64,000 nt of DNA from NCBI RefSeq assembly GCF_025465935.1, contig NZ_JANLNV010000007.1, forward strand, positions 119,489 to 183,488. Reading direction: 5' to 3'. Source of the DNA: Pseudomonas sp. 7P_10.2_Bac1 (GTDB taxonomy: Bacteria > Pseudomonadota > Gammaproteobacteria > Pseudomonadales > Pseudomonadaceae). Position numbers and translations under genes: made by a program. Positions within the stretch are counted from its first letter, which is position 1. The number at the start of each line of letters is the position of its first letter. Positions 21,427 to 29,238 of the stretch are shown piece after piece. The notes beneath the pieces were generated by a model that had not been told where the DNA came from, did not search any database, and saw nothing but the letters and a program-made list of their open reading frames with translations.

Positions 21427-21867
21427 ATGAACACCCTTCGAAAATCAACTCAACGTGGCTTTACCCTGATTGAAATCATGGTGGTGGTGGTCATCATCGG
21501 CGTGTTGGGCGCCATTGTCGTGCCACAGTTCATGAGTCGCCCTGACCAGGCCAAAGTCACTGCGGCGCACACCGACATCCAGGCCATCAGCACTGCCCTG
21601 GAAATGTACCGCCTCGACACCTTCAACTACCCCTCGACCCAGCAAGGCCTGGAGGCGTTGGTGACCCGCCCGTCCGGCACGCCGCTGGCGAAAAACTGGA
21701 ACCCGCAGGGTTACCTCAAAAGCCTGCCGGTCGATCCTTGGGGTACGCCGTACCAATACCTCAACCCCGGCACCCACTCGGCGGGGTATGACGTGTTCTC
21801 CTTGGGGGCGGACGGTGTGCAGGGCGGTGAAGGCTATGCCGCGGACATTGGCAACTGGAGCAACTGA
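21427..21867 (+). CDS. gspG: Major pseudopilin GspG
   Basis: A 146-residue prepilin with the type III signal MNTLRKSTQRG followed by the methylated mature start FTLIEIMVVVVIIGVLGAIV. The C-terminal part has the calcium-site/GspG signature (DPWGTPYQYLNPG; YDVFSLGADGVQGGEG). It polymerises into the periplasmic pseudopilus. The prepilin peptidase (PilD/GspO) needed to process it is not in the window. Confidence 0.96.
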   Translation: MNTLRKSTQRGFTLIEIMVVVVIIGVLGAIVVPQFMSRPDQAKVTAAHTDIQAISTALEMYRLDTFNYPSTQQGLEALVTRPSGTPLAKNWNPQGYLKSLPVDPWGTPYQYLNPGTHSAGYDVFSLGADGVQGGEGYAADIGNWSN

Positions 21868-21870
21868 GGC

Positions 21871-22359
21871 ATGCGCGATTCATCGCTGGGCTTCACCCTG
21901 ATCGAACTGATGGTGGTGATCGTGATGATTGGCGTGCTGGTCTCAATGGTGCACATCAGCCAGGGTGACAAACGGGCCCGTGATGCGCGGCAAGAAGCGC
22001 AGGTCATGCTCGCCCTGATGCAGGGGCTGCGTGAAAAGGCCGTGCTGGAGGGGCAGGAGTACGGCTTGCGACTGGAGCCCGAAGCCTATCAACAGATGCG
22101 CCTGCAAGGGACGACCTGGCAGGCCATCGAAGCGCCGGTAACACTGCCCGCTGGCGTGCAACTGACCCTAGTGCTGGAGGGGCGTGTGCACAGCCTTGCC
22201 GCAGGTGATCAAACCCCGCAACTGCTATGGCTCAGCAGTGATGAAAACACCCCCTTTGCCTTGCACTTCGAGAGCCCGCCGCTGCGCTGGCAGAGCCTCT
22301 ACAGCGATGGCCTGGGCAACCCGTTGCTCGAAGCGTCCGAGGTTACGGATGCGCGCTGA
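21871..22359 (+). CDS. gspH: Minor pseudopilin GspH
   Basis: A 162-residue prepilin (MRDSSLG, then FTLIELMVVIVMIGVLVSMV) with a variable beta-rich C-terminus. It starts three bases after gspG and overlaps gspI by 11 bases. GspH lies just below the tip complex of the pseudopilus. Assignment rests on the signal and the operon position between gspG and gspI. Confidence 0.9.
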   Translation: MRDSSLGFTLIELMVVIVMIGVLVSMVHISQGDKRARDARQEAQVMLALMQGLREKAVLEGQEYGLRLEPEAYQQMRLQGTTWQAIEAPVTLPAGVQLTLVLEGRVHSLAAGDQTPQLLWLSSDENTPFALHFESPPLRWQSLYSDGLGNPLLEASEVTDAR

Positions 22360-22717
22360 AAAAGGCTTTACCTTGCTGGAAGTCATGATCGCCCTGGCCG
22401 TGTTCGCGACCCTGTCGGCAGCCGTCATGTCGGCCAGCCAATACGTTGTGGGGCAAAGTGCCCGGGTTGAAACCCGATTGCTGGCGGGCTGGTTGGCAGA
22501 CAACCACTTGAGCGAACTGCACCTGCAGAGCGCCACCCTGGTCATGGGCTCAAAAACACTCCACCAGCGTTTTGCCCAGCGTGACTGGCGCCTGCTTCAA
22601 CACATCGCCAGCGAGCCCGCGACGGGCCTGTTACGGGTGCAACTGAGCGTCAGCCCGGCGGGCAGTGATCAGGTTTTGCTCAACGTGACGCACTGGCTGG
22701 CGCGCCAGCATGACTAA
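22349..22717 (+). CDS. gspI: Minor pseudopilin GspI
   Basis: A 122-residue prepilin starting MRAEKG, then FTLLEVMIALAVFATLSAAV. The ATG at 22349 was chosen because it gives the short prepilin leader; the longer open frame upstream merely runs through gspH in another frame. Tip-complex pseudopilin with GspJ and GspK. It overlaps gspH and gspJ. Confidence 0.93.
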   Translation: MRAEKGFTLLEVMIALAVFATLSAAVMSASQYVVGQSARVETRLLAGWLADNHLSELHLQSATLVMGSKTLHQRFAQRDWRLLQHIASEPATGLLRVQLSVSPAGSDQVLLNVTHWLARQHD

Positions 22718-23270
22718 GCCGCAGGCGGGCTTTACGTTGCTCGAACTGGTGATCGCCATTGCCATTTTTGCTTTGCTGGGCGTGGCCTGTTGGCGGCTGT
22801 TTGACGGCGTGCTGCGCGCCGAACGCAGCAGCAGCGTCCACGAGCAAACCTTGCGCGGTTTGCAGCGCGCGGTGGCGCTGATTGAGCGCGATGTGATGCA
22901 CCTGCAGACCTCGGTCACGTCGCCTGGGCTAGCGCTTTATCCCAACCAGCTCAACGTGCGCCGCGCCAACTGGCGCAACCCGTTGGGCCAGCCGCGCAGC
23001 GAACTGCAAGACGTCAGTTACAAACTCGAAAATGGCGAGCTCTGGCGCTACAGCCAGGGGCTGGAAGGCGGCGAACTGCAAAAGCAGAAACTGCTCACTG
23101 ACGTACGCGATCTGCGCTGGCGGCTGTACGACCCCGCTGCGGGTTGGCGCACCGATTGGCCTACTGGCAAAGCGGCTCCCAAGGGTCTGCCACAGGCGCT
23201 TGAAATGCAGTTCTCGACGGGGCGATTTGAACAGCTTCGCCGCGTGATGCTGCTGCCGGAGGGGCAATGA
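22710..23270 (+). CDS. gspJ: Minor pseudopilin GspJ
   Basis: A 186-residue prepilin (MTKPQAG, then FTLLELVIAIAIFALLGVAC). The region after the helix (ALIERDVMHLQ; YKLENGELWRYSQG) is typical of GspJ. It overlaps gspI by eight bases and gspK by four bases. Confidence 0.93.
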   Translation: MTKPQAGFTLLELVIAIAIFALLGVACWRLFDGVLRAERSSSVHEQTLRGLQRAVALIERDVMHLQTSVTSPGLALYPNQLNVRRANWRNPLGQPRSELQDVSYKLENGELWRYSQGLEGGELQKQKLLTDVRDLRWRLYDPAAGWRTDWPTGKAAPKGLPQALEMQFSTGRFEQLRRVMLLPEGQ

Positions 23271-24124
23271 TGCGCAAGGGGCAGCAAGGCATTGCATTGC
23301 TCACTGTGCTGCTGGTGATGAGCCTTGCCCTGTTGGTGACCGCCGGCATGCTGCGCAGCCACCGCTTGGCCTTGCACAGCAGCGCTCAGCAACTCCATCA
23401 ACTGCAATTGCGCCAGTCGGCGTTTGCCGGTGAAGCCTGGGGGCGAGAGCGTTTGTACACGTTGCTGGCAGACCCCAAGCTGCCTGTTGCAGCAGGCCAG
23501 GCCTGGGCTATCGGGCAGCCCGAATGGCTGATCGACAACGGTCACATTGAAGTCGAAATCGAAGACTTGGCCGCCCGTTTCAACATCAGCGCCTTGCTCA
23601 CTCAAGGTGCTGTCGACGAGGCCTTGAAACAGCGTTGGTTACGCCTGCAAACCCAGCTCGACCTGCCGCCCGTAGATACCAGCGCGCTGCAAGGCCTGAA
23701 CCTCAGCGACATCAGCCAATTGCGCAGTGTGCCGGGCGTCGACGCCCGCTGGTACGCGCGTATGCACCCCTGGATCGCCCTGTTGGGCAAAGACGCGACG
23801 CTCAACATCAACACCGCTGGCGCCACGTTGCTCGCCACTCTAGAAGGTGTGACACCGAGCATGGCCCGTCGCTTATTGAGCGAGCGCCCGTTGCAGGGGT
23901 ACGCCAGCGTTGAGGATTTCACCTTTACTCCGGCGTTGATCGGCCAGGGGCTTCAGGCCGCAGGGCTTGGCACCGGCAGCCGCTGGTTTCGCATCACCAC
24001 CCACGTACGTATGGGGCAAAGCCGTTTGCGCCTCGAAAGCGATATGGCCCGCGACCTCAAAACCGGCCGATGGCACCTTCTCCAGCGGCGCTTTTTAGCG
24101 CCTGAACACAGCGAACCTTCTTGA
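23267..24124 (+). CDS. gspK: Minor pseudopilin GspK
   Basis: A 285-residue tip pseudopilin, the largest of the set. The signal is MMRKGQQG followed by IALLTVLLVMSLALLV; as in most GspK proteins the Glu at position 5 of the mature helix is absent. The large alpha-helical domain contains LNINTAGATLLATL. It overlaps gspJ and gspL by four bases each. Confidence 0.93.
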   Translation: MMRKGQQGIALLTVLLVMSLALLVTAGMLRSHRLALHSSAQQLHQLQLRQSAFAGEAWGRERLYTLLADPKLPVAAGQAWAIGQPEWLIDNGHIEVEIEDLAARFNISALLTQGAVDEALKQRWLRLQTQLDLPPVDTSALQGLNLSDISQLRSVPGVDARWYARMHPWIALLGKDATLNINTAGATLLATLEGVTPSMARRLLSERPLQGYASVEDFTFTPALIGQGLQAAGLGTGSRWFRITTHVRMGQSRLRLESDMARDLKTGRWHLLQRRFLAPEHSEPS

Positions 24125-25185
24125 TGAACAGCCGGCTTTATCTCAGCGCTCATAGCGATGCGCGGGTCTACTTATGGCACGGCGAAAAAGCCGCGCACGA
24201 AACCTCACTGAGCGAGGCCGCCCAGAGGCTGGGCGCGCACGAAGTGCAGCTGATTCTGCCCATGGAAATGTGCAGCTGGCTGCTGACCGAACCTTGGCCG
24301 GGCAGACGCCGCCCCAGCGTTCAGGCTTTGGCCTTTGCGGTGGAAGATCAACTGGCGGACGACCTTGATGAACTGCACATCGCCGTCGGACCTGTTGATG
24401 CACAGCGCCGGTACCCGTTGCTGGTGATTCATCGCCAGCGTTTCAAAAACCTGTTGGCGCTGTTGCATGAGCGCGGTTTAAACGTTGTCAGCGTGTACGT
24501 GGATGCCGATCTGTTGCCGCGCGAGCAACCGAGCATCGCATGGTGGGACGGGCGCTGGTTGGCGGGTGGCGCGTTGGACCTACGCCTGGCGTTAAACCCT
24601 CAGACGCTGGAGGCCTTGAAAGACGGGCCGCTCGGTACAGCGGTCGAGCACACCTTTAATCCTGGTAGTACGCCGCTTGGCGCCATCAACCTGCTGCAAG
24701 GTGAGTTTCGGCGTACGTCACAACGGCTGCCTTGGCGGGGTGTCAGTGTTGCCGCATTGCTGATCTTCACCATGGCCGTGGGTGCGAGCCAGCTGCGCAG
24801 CCGTTTCCTTGAGAACGAAGCGGCCCGCGTTTACGCACTCAGCGAGCAGCACTTTAAAAGCCTGTACCCCGAGCAAACCCGCATCGTGGATTTGTCTGCG
24901 CAACTCAAAGCCCTGCAACAACAAAGCGCGGCCCTGCAAAACGGGCACATGGCCCGGTTGCTGCAGTTAACACAACAAGTGATTGGTGCCAGCAGCGTCG
25001 ACGTACAACGCATGGAGTGGCGCGCTACTGTTGGCTGGACCTTGAACATCACCGCCAACAGCTTTACCGAGCTTGAGCAATTGCGTGAGCGTGGCCTGCA
25101 AAGTGCACTGCCGATTACCGTGGGCAACGCCAGCCAGCAGGGCAATCGGGTGCAGGCTTTACTCACCCTGGAGGACGTTTTATGA
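24121..25185 (+). CDS. gspL: Type II secretion protein GspL
   Basis: A 354-residue bitopic protein: an actin-like cytoplasmic domain (residues 1-195; LSLPMEMC-like core ILPMEMCSWLLTEPWP), a transmembrane helix near 203-222 (GVSVAALLIFTMAVGASQL) and a periplasmic ferredoxin-like domain. It anchors GspE to the membrane and pairs with GspM. It overlaps both neighbours by four bases. Confidence 0.9.
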   Translation: MMNSRLYLSAHSDARVYLWHGEKAAHETSLSEAAQRLGAHEVQLILPMEMCSWLLTEPWPGRRRPSVQALAFAVEDQLADDLDELHIAVGPVDAQRRYPLLVIHRQRFKNLLALLHERGLNVVSVYVDADLLPREQPSIAWWDGRWLAGGALDLRLALNPQTLEALKDGPLGTAVEHTFNPGSTPLGAINLLQGEFRRTSQRLPWRGVSVAALLIFTMAVGASQLRSRFLENEAARVYALSEQHFKSLYPEQTRIVDLSAQLKALQQQSAALQNGHMARLLQLTQQVIGASSVDVQRMEWRATVGWTLNITANSFTELEQLRERGLQSALPITVGNASQQGNRVQALLTLEDVL

Positions 25186-25628
25186 AGGCCCGTGTGCGTG
25201 AGCGCTGGCTGCAACTGCCACGCCGTGACCGCCAACTGTGCGCAGTGCTTGGGGTATTTCTACTGGCCGTCTTTGCCTTCTATGGCGTATGGCAACCCGC
25301 GCAGCAACGGCTGACGGCGGCGCAAACGCTGTATGCCCAACGCATTGCCCAGGCGGCGGATGTTCAGCGAGCGCGGCCCACGCGCGCGGCCCGGGTCTAC
25401 ACGCAGCCCTTGAGCAGCCGCCTCAGCGAAAGCGCCGCGAGTGCGGGGCTGAACGTGCAGCAGTTTGAGATGGACAACCAGGTATTACGCATCACCTTGA
25501 GTGGCAATGCCTTAGTGGCTTTGGAGTGGCTTAACCGTATCGAACAAGAAGGCGCCGAGTTCGAAAGCCTGAGCCTGGAAAAAAGCGGCCAGGCTCTGCA
25601 GGTGCAGCTACAGATCAACAACCCATAA
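25182..25628 (+). CDS. gspM: Type II secretion protein GspM
   Basis: A 148-residue bitopic protein with a short basic N-terminus, one helix at about 19-37 (LCAVLGVFLLAVFAFYGVW) and a periplasmic ferredoxin-like domain (ALVALEWLNRIEQEGAEFESLSLEKSG). It is the last gene of the gspC-M operon; no gspN or prepilin peptidase gene follows. It converges with the MFS gene 20 bases away. Confidence 0.9.
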   Translation: MKARVRERWLQLPRRDRQLCAVLGVFLLAVFAFYGVWQPAQQRLTAAQTLYAQRIAQAADVQRARPTRAARVYTQPLSSRLSESAASAGLNVQQFEMDNQVLRITLSGNALVALEWLNRIEQEGAEFESLSLEKSGQALQVQLQINNP

Positions 25629-25648
25629 CCTCTGTAGCTGCTGCGTTC

Positions 25649-26929
25649 TTACGCGTTCTTGGTATTGCCGGGCAACGCGGGCAGCTTGGCCAGGCGCAGC
25701 GCCACCAGCAGGGCAAGCACCAGCAAACCGCCGATAAACGCGCCGATGCCGTTCCAGCCGGCGTAATGCCAGAAAAAACCACCCGCAGTACCGGCCACAC
25801 TCGACCCGGCGTAATAGCAGAACAGATACAGCGACGAGGCCTGCCCCTTGGCCTTGGTTGCACGACGGCCGATCCAACTGCTGGCCACCGAGTGTGCCCC
25901 AAAGAAGCCGAAGGTGAACAGCAGCATGCCGATAATCACCACCGCGACAGGCTCAAACATGGTCAATGCGATACCGGCCAACATCAGCACAATCACCGCC
26001 CACAGCACCTTGCGACGGCCGAGCTTGTCAGCCAGTGCGCCAATTTGCGCCGAACTGTAAATGCCCGACAGGTACACCACCGAGAGCAAGCCCACCACGG
26101 CCTGGTTCATGTTGTAAGGCTCGGCGAGCAAGCGATAACCGATGTAGTTGAACAGCGTCACAAAGCTGCCCATCAACAAAAACGCTTCGAGAAACAACCA
26201 CGGCAAACCGGCGTCACGAAAGTGCAGGGTGAAGCCATTCAACAGGCTGCGCGGGTTCATGGTCTGTGCGCGGAAATTACGCGACGGTGGCAGGATCTTC
26301 ACAAACACCATGGCCAGGATCAGCGCCAGCCCGCCGATCACCAGCATTGCGGTGTGCCAGCTCACAAAGTCGATCAACACGCCGGTGATCAAACGCCCGC
26401 TCATCCCGCCAATCGCGTTGCCGCCGATGTACAGGCCCATCGCCAGACCAATGTGTTGCGGATGAATTTCTTCACTCAAATAGGTCATGGCCACGGCGGC
26501 CAGCCCGCTGAGCGACAAACCAATCAGCGCTCGGGTAATCAGCACGCCTTCCCAACTGGGCATCAGCGCGCTGAGCATCGTGAAAATCGCGGCGCTGAAC
26601 AACGCCGTCACCATCACCGGCTTGCGGCCGAAGGCGTCAGAAATAGGTCCGGTGATCAACAAGCCGATGGCCAGCATCGCCGTCGACACCGACAAAATCA
26701 GGCTGCTTTGCGCGGCGTTAATCCCGTATTCGTGGGACAGCAGCGGCATCATCGGCTGTACGCAATAGAGCAGGGCAAACGTTGCAAAGCCCCCCGAGAA
26801 CAGCGCCAGCACCGTGCGCATGAACATCGGTGTGCCTTTCTCGATAAACCCTTCATTGAGTTGAGCGACAACTTCATCCAGCGCAGTGGGCGGGATTTCG
26901 TGAGCGAGCGGGGCAACAGCAGTTTTCAC
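25649..26929 (-). CDS. MFS transporter (YnfM/arabinose-efflux-like)
   Basis: A 426-residue inner-membrane protein with twelve predicted helices and the MFS loop 2-3 motif GPISDAFGRKPVM and its second-half copy ALADKLGRRKVL. An N-terminal cytoplasmic extension of about 40 residues precedes the first helix. A GTG start at 26929 is preferred because GAGGTCC lies just upstream; an in-frame TTG 13 codons earlier is the alternative. It is divergent from a LysR gene, the usual arrangement for a regulated exporter. The substrate cannot be told. Confidence 0.85.
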   Translation of the reverse strand: MKTAVAPLAHEIPPTALDEVVAQLNEGFIEKGTPMFMRTVLALFSGGFATFALLYCVQPMMPLLSHEYGINAAQSSLILSVSTAMLAIGLLITGPISDAFGRKPVMVTALFSAAIFTMLSALMPSWEGVLITRALIGLSLSGLAAVAMTYLSEEIHPQHIGLAMGLYIGGNAIGGMSGRLITGVLIDFVSWHTAMLVIGGLALILAMVFVKILPPSRNFRAQTMNPRSLLNGFTLHFRDAGLPWLFLEAFLLMGSFVTLFNYIGYRLLAEPYNMNQAVVGLLSVVYLSGIYSSAQIGALADKLGRRKVLWAVIVLMLAGIALTMFEPVAVVIIGMLLFTFGFFGAHSVASSWIGRRATKAKGQASSLYLFCYYAGSSVAGTAGGFFWHYAGWNGIGAFIGGLLVLALLVALRLAKLPALPGNTKNA

Positions 26930-27047
26930 GGGGACCTCATAACGCGAGCAGCCAAACGGCAGTGACAAAAGAATATAGCCAGCTAACGATTCTTTCCAAT
27001 ATATTATTCGACCTGTTTGATAGGTTTAACGACTCAATGGAGTTTGC
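26930..27047. promoter_or_regulatory. Divergent promoter region of MFS and LysR genes
   Basis: 118 AT-rich bases separate the two start codons and include the inexact inverted pair GAATATA... / ...TATATTATTC (26971-27009). LysR-type regulators usually bind such a region and control the divergent gene; this is inferred from the layout. Confidence 0.45.
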
Positions 27048-27953
27048 ATGGAACTGCGCCATTTACGCTATTTCATCGCCGTCGCTGAAGAGCTGCACTT
27101 TGGCCGTGCCGCCCAGTTGCTGGGTATTTCTCAACCCCCTTTGAGCCAGCAAATACAGGCCCTTGAAGAAGAGTTGGGCGCGCGGCTTTTCGACCGTACC
27201 AACCGTCGGGTCGCCCTCAGCGAAGCCGGACGATTGTTCCTTGACGAAGCGCGCCAGGTATTGGCGCAAGTCGACAAAGCCGCCGACGTCGCCCGCCGTG
27301 CGCAACTGGGTGAACTGGGCGAAATGAAAATTGGCTTCACCTCTTCAGCGCCCTTCAACTCAAGCATTCCGCGGGCCATTTTTGCCTTCCGCCAAGCCTT
27401 CCCGGCGGTGCACTTAAACCTTTTGGAAATGAGCAGCCGCGACGTGGCGCAGGCACTGGTAGAAGAATCGATTGAAATCGGCGTGATGCGCCCGTTCCCC
27501 TTGGCAGACTCGCTGGTGGCCGTGGAGTTATTCAGCGAGCCTTTGGTGGCGGTTATTCAGGCCGAACACCCGCTGGCCGAAGGCAGTGAAAACGGGCTTT
27601 ACATTGGGGCATTGGCGGATGAACCGTTCGTCTTCTTCCCGCGCAGTTACGGCAGCGGGTTATATGCGCAACTGCTGAGCCTGGCGCGCCAAGCCGGTTT
27701 CAGCCCGCACATCGCCCAAGAAGCGGGCGAAGCCATGACCATTATCGGCTTGGTGTCAGCGGGGTTGGGCGTCTCCGTACTGCCCGCGTCGTTCCAGCAC
27801 ATGCGCATCAAAGGCGTAGTCTATCGGCCCTTGCTCGACGCAGACGCCAGCACCGCCGTGTGGCTGGTGCAACGCAAAGGCAACCCCTCGCCAATGGCCA
27901 AAGCGTTTGCGGAACTGGTGACGCGCAAGATGGTGAAACCCTCCAACGCATAA
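27048..27953 (+). CDS. LysR-family transcriptional regulator
   Basis: A 301-residue regulator. The winged helix-turn-helix is at residues 1-60 (LRYFIAVAEELHFGRAAQLLGISQPPLSQQIQALEEELGARLFDR in short pieces), and the periplasmic-binding-like effector domain runs from about 92 to 295. The sequence HFGRAAQLLGISQPPLSQQI is typical of the CatR/BenM-like branch. It is divergent from the MFS transporter, its probable target. The effector is unknown. Confidence 0.9.
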   Translation: MELRHLRYFIAVAEELHFGRAAQLLGISQPPLSQQIQALEEELGARLFDRTNRRVALSEAGRLFLDEARQVLAQVDKAADVARRAQLGELGEMKIGFTSSAPFNSSIPRAIFAFRQAFPAVHLNLLEMSSRDVAQALVEESIEIGVMRPFPLADSLVAVELFSEPLVAVIQAEHPLAEGSENGLYIGALADEPFVFFPRSYGSGLYAQLLSLARQAGFSPHIAQEAGEAMTIIGLVSAGLGVSVLPASFQHMRIKGVVYRPLLDADASTAVWLVQRKGNPSPMAKAFAELVTRKMVKPSNA

Positions 27954-27963
27954 CGGTAGGCGT

Positions 27964-28216
27964 ACACAAATCCCGTAGTCGCTGACGAGGCACGAAGGCT
28001 GCGATCGGCAGCGCGGTGGCCGTAAACCCGTCCACGCGGTGTATTTGGATGCAACGGCCAAGATCAAAAGATCGCGAGGCAAGCTCGCTCCTACAGGGTG
28101 GCGTAGCGCATACAAACCCTGTAGTCGCTGGCGAGGCATGAAGGCTGCGATCGGCAGCGCCACTCCCCGTAAAGCCCTCCACAACGGCCACGATCAAAAG
28201 ATCGCAGCCTGTGAAC
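27964..28216. repeat. Two direct copies of a ~146-bp repeat with embedded REP half-site
   Basis: GTAGTCGCTGACGAGGCACGAAGGCTGCGATCGGCAGCGC at 27975 recurs at 28121 with three mismatches, 146 bases apart; both are followed by GTAAA..CC and an AGATCAAAAGATCGC / CGATCAAAAGATCGC end. A REP arm (GATCGCGAGGCAAGCTCGCTCCTACAG) joins the two copies at 28069-28095. No coding function seen. Confidence 0.75.
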
Positions 28217-28220
28217 GTTT

Positions 28221-28409
28221 TTACCCAGCCAATAACTTATCCACAGACGCTTTGACCCGATGAATCAAATGCACTACCGCCAACGCCACGTCGCGGTTCA
28301 GGCCTTGCATGTTATCGGCCGACGCATGCGCCGTCGCAAGCGCGCACCGCAACAGTTCGTCAGTGTGTTCGAGGTTTTGTTCGTATTCGGGTGTGCAAGA
28401 CCGGGGCAA
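28221..28409 (-). pseudogene. Truncated DUF6124/DUF3077-like small protein gene
   Basis: The 62-codon frame ends with LEHTDELLRCALATAHASADNMQGLNRDVALAVVHLIHRVKASVDKLL, which resembles the C-terminal helical half of the small DUF6124/DUF3077 proteins abundant in fluorescent pseudomonads (usually about 100-120 residues). The expected N-terminal half is absent: the frame opens directly into non-coding leader-like sequence, the only start is a TTG, and no Shine-Dalgarno is visible. It is therefore read as a remnant. The family assignment is from memory of the pattern. Confidence 0.45.
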
Positions 28410-28640
28410 AAGGAACCCGGCAGACCTGACGATCTCCCACGCACAACCGCCATAAAACCTGAGTATTTGGCGGTGACGCTTGATTCACCATTTGCTATTC
28501 GAACTTGCAAGTCCGGCCATCCATGAGGCATGACGAACCGCAGGCTAGCGATCGAAACAGGCAGGCGCAAGGCAAAGGGACTCTCTAGGAATAGTCCTGC
28601 AAAGGAAAGAGGTCAGTCTCGCGCAGAGATCAATCTGAAA
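28410..28640 (-). other. Conserved-looking leader upstream of the DUF6124-like remnant
   Basis: Read on the minus strand, this stretch contains GGTTTTATGGCGGTTGTGCGTGGGAGATCGTCAGGTCTGCCGGG and, further upstream, CTTTGCAGGACTATTCCTAGAGAGTCCC. From memory, near-identical strings precede many DUF6124/DUF3077 genes in fluorescent pseudomonads. In intact copies the GGCGGTTGTG arm pairs with a later CACAGCCGCC arm; that second arm is missing here. It has no convincing gene. Confidence 0.35.
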
Positions 28641-28670
28641 TACCCCAATTACACAGAACATCGTAAATCC

Positions 28671-28738
28671 GTAGGAGCGAGCTTGCCTCGCGATCTTTTG
28701 ATCTTTTAAACGCTCGCGAGGCAAGCTCGCTCCTACAG
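28671..28738. repeat. REP palindrome pair
   Basis: GTAGGAGCGAGCTTGCCTCGCGATC and GCTCGCGAGGCAAGCTCGCTCCTAC flank an AT-rich loop. It lies 40 bases beyond the last gene of the APE operon and may stabilise its 3' end. Confidence 0.9.
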
Positions 28739-28778
28739 GGGGGGTGGTGTCGCTCGCTGTTCCTCTGGCCGTAAGACC

Positions 28779-29222
28779 TCAATTCACCTTCGACAAATCG
28801 CCTTTCAGCGCCACGCCTGCAATGATCGCGCCTGCGTGGCATTCGTAGGTTTTCGGGTCTTTGCGTTCGTTGCGTTTGTAGTAGCTGGTGATGTCGGTCA
28901 CGGCGTTGGCACCGGCCTTTTTGGCCGCGTCATGCAGGGTGATCAACGCCGATTGCAGCGCCCATGAACACGCTTGGTAGTCAGTTTTGTTGAAGGCGTT
29001 GGTCTTTTTGTTTGTCACAGCGCCGGGGCTGAGTACGCTGACCTTGCCGCTCGGCGTATTGCCAGCCAGGTAAAACTTGACGCTGCCGTCGATTTTGCCG
29101 GTGCTGATGGCTTCAGTGACCACCTGATCAAACGGCAGGTACAAGGTAGTGTCGCGGGCCTGGCTCACGGCAGGCAGGGCGGACAGCAGAAGGGCGGCAG
29201 CCGCCAGCGTTTTGATGTGCAT
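28779..29222 (-). CDS. Small periplasmic protein at the end of the APE operon
   Basis: A 147-residue protein with a clear signal peptide (MHIKTLAAAALLLSALPAVSQA). The mature part (LYLPFDQVVTEAIS; ACSWALQSALITLHDAAKKAGANAVTDITSYYKRNE; YECHAGAIIAGVALKG) matches a proteobacterial family often misnamed excinuclease ATPase subunit; it has no Walker motifs and cannot be an ABC ATPase. It starts 16 bases after the ketosynthase stop with AGGAGA before the ATG, so it is almost certainly the last gene of the aryl polyene operon. The molecular role is unknown; two Cys remain in the mature form and could pair. Confidence 0.8.
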   Translation of the reverse strand: MHIKTLAAAALLLSALPAVSQARDTTLYLPFDQVVTEAISTGKIDGSVKFYLAGNTPSGKVSVLSPGAVTNKKTNAFNKTDYQACSWALQSALITLHDAAKKAGANAVTDITSYYKRNERKDPKTYECHAGAIIAGVALKGDLSKVN

Positions 29223-29238
29223 AGGGGTCTCCTTGACC

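Noticed and set aside
25766..26965. A 399-codon plus-strand frame opposite the MFS transporter
   Set aside because: Extremely His/Gln/Arg-rich and without domains; the minus strand encodes a clear twelve-helix transporter.
28298..28570. A 90-codon minus-strand frame through the DUF6124 leader region
   Set aside because: It ends in Arg-rich out-of-frame reading of the DUF6124-like segment and has no ribosome site; treated as leader DNA.
28779..29222. Excinuclease ATPase subunit, as similar proteins are often labelled
   Set aside because: The protein is 147 residues with a signal peptide and no Walker A, signature or zinc motifs; it cannot be UvrA-like.
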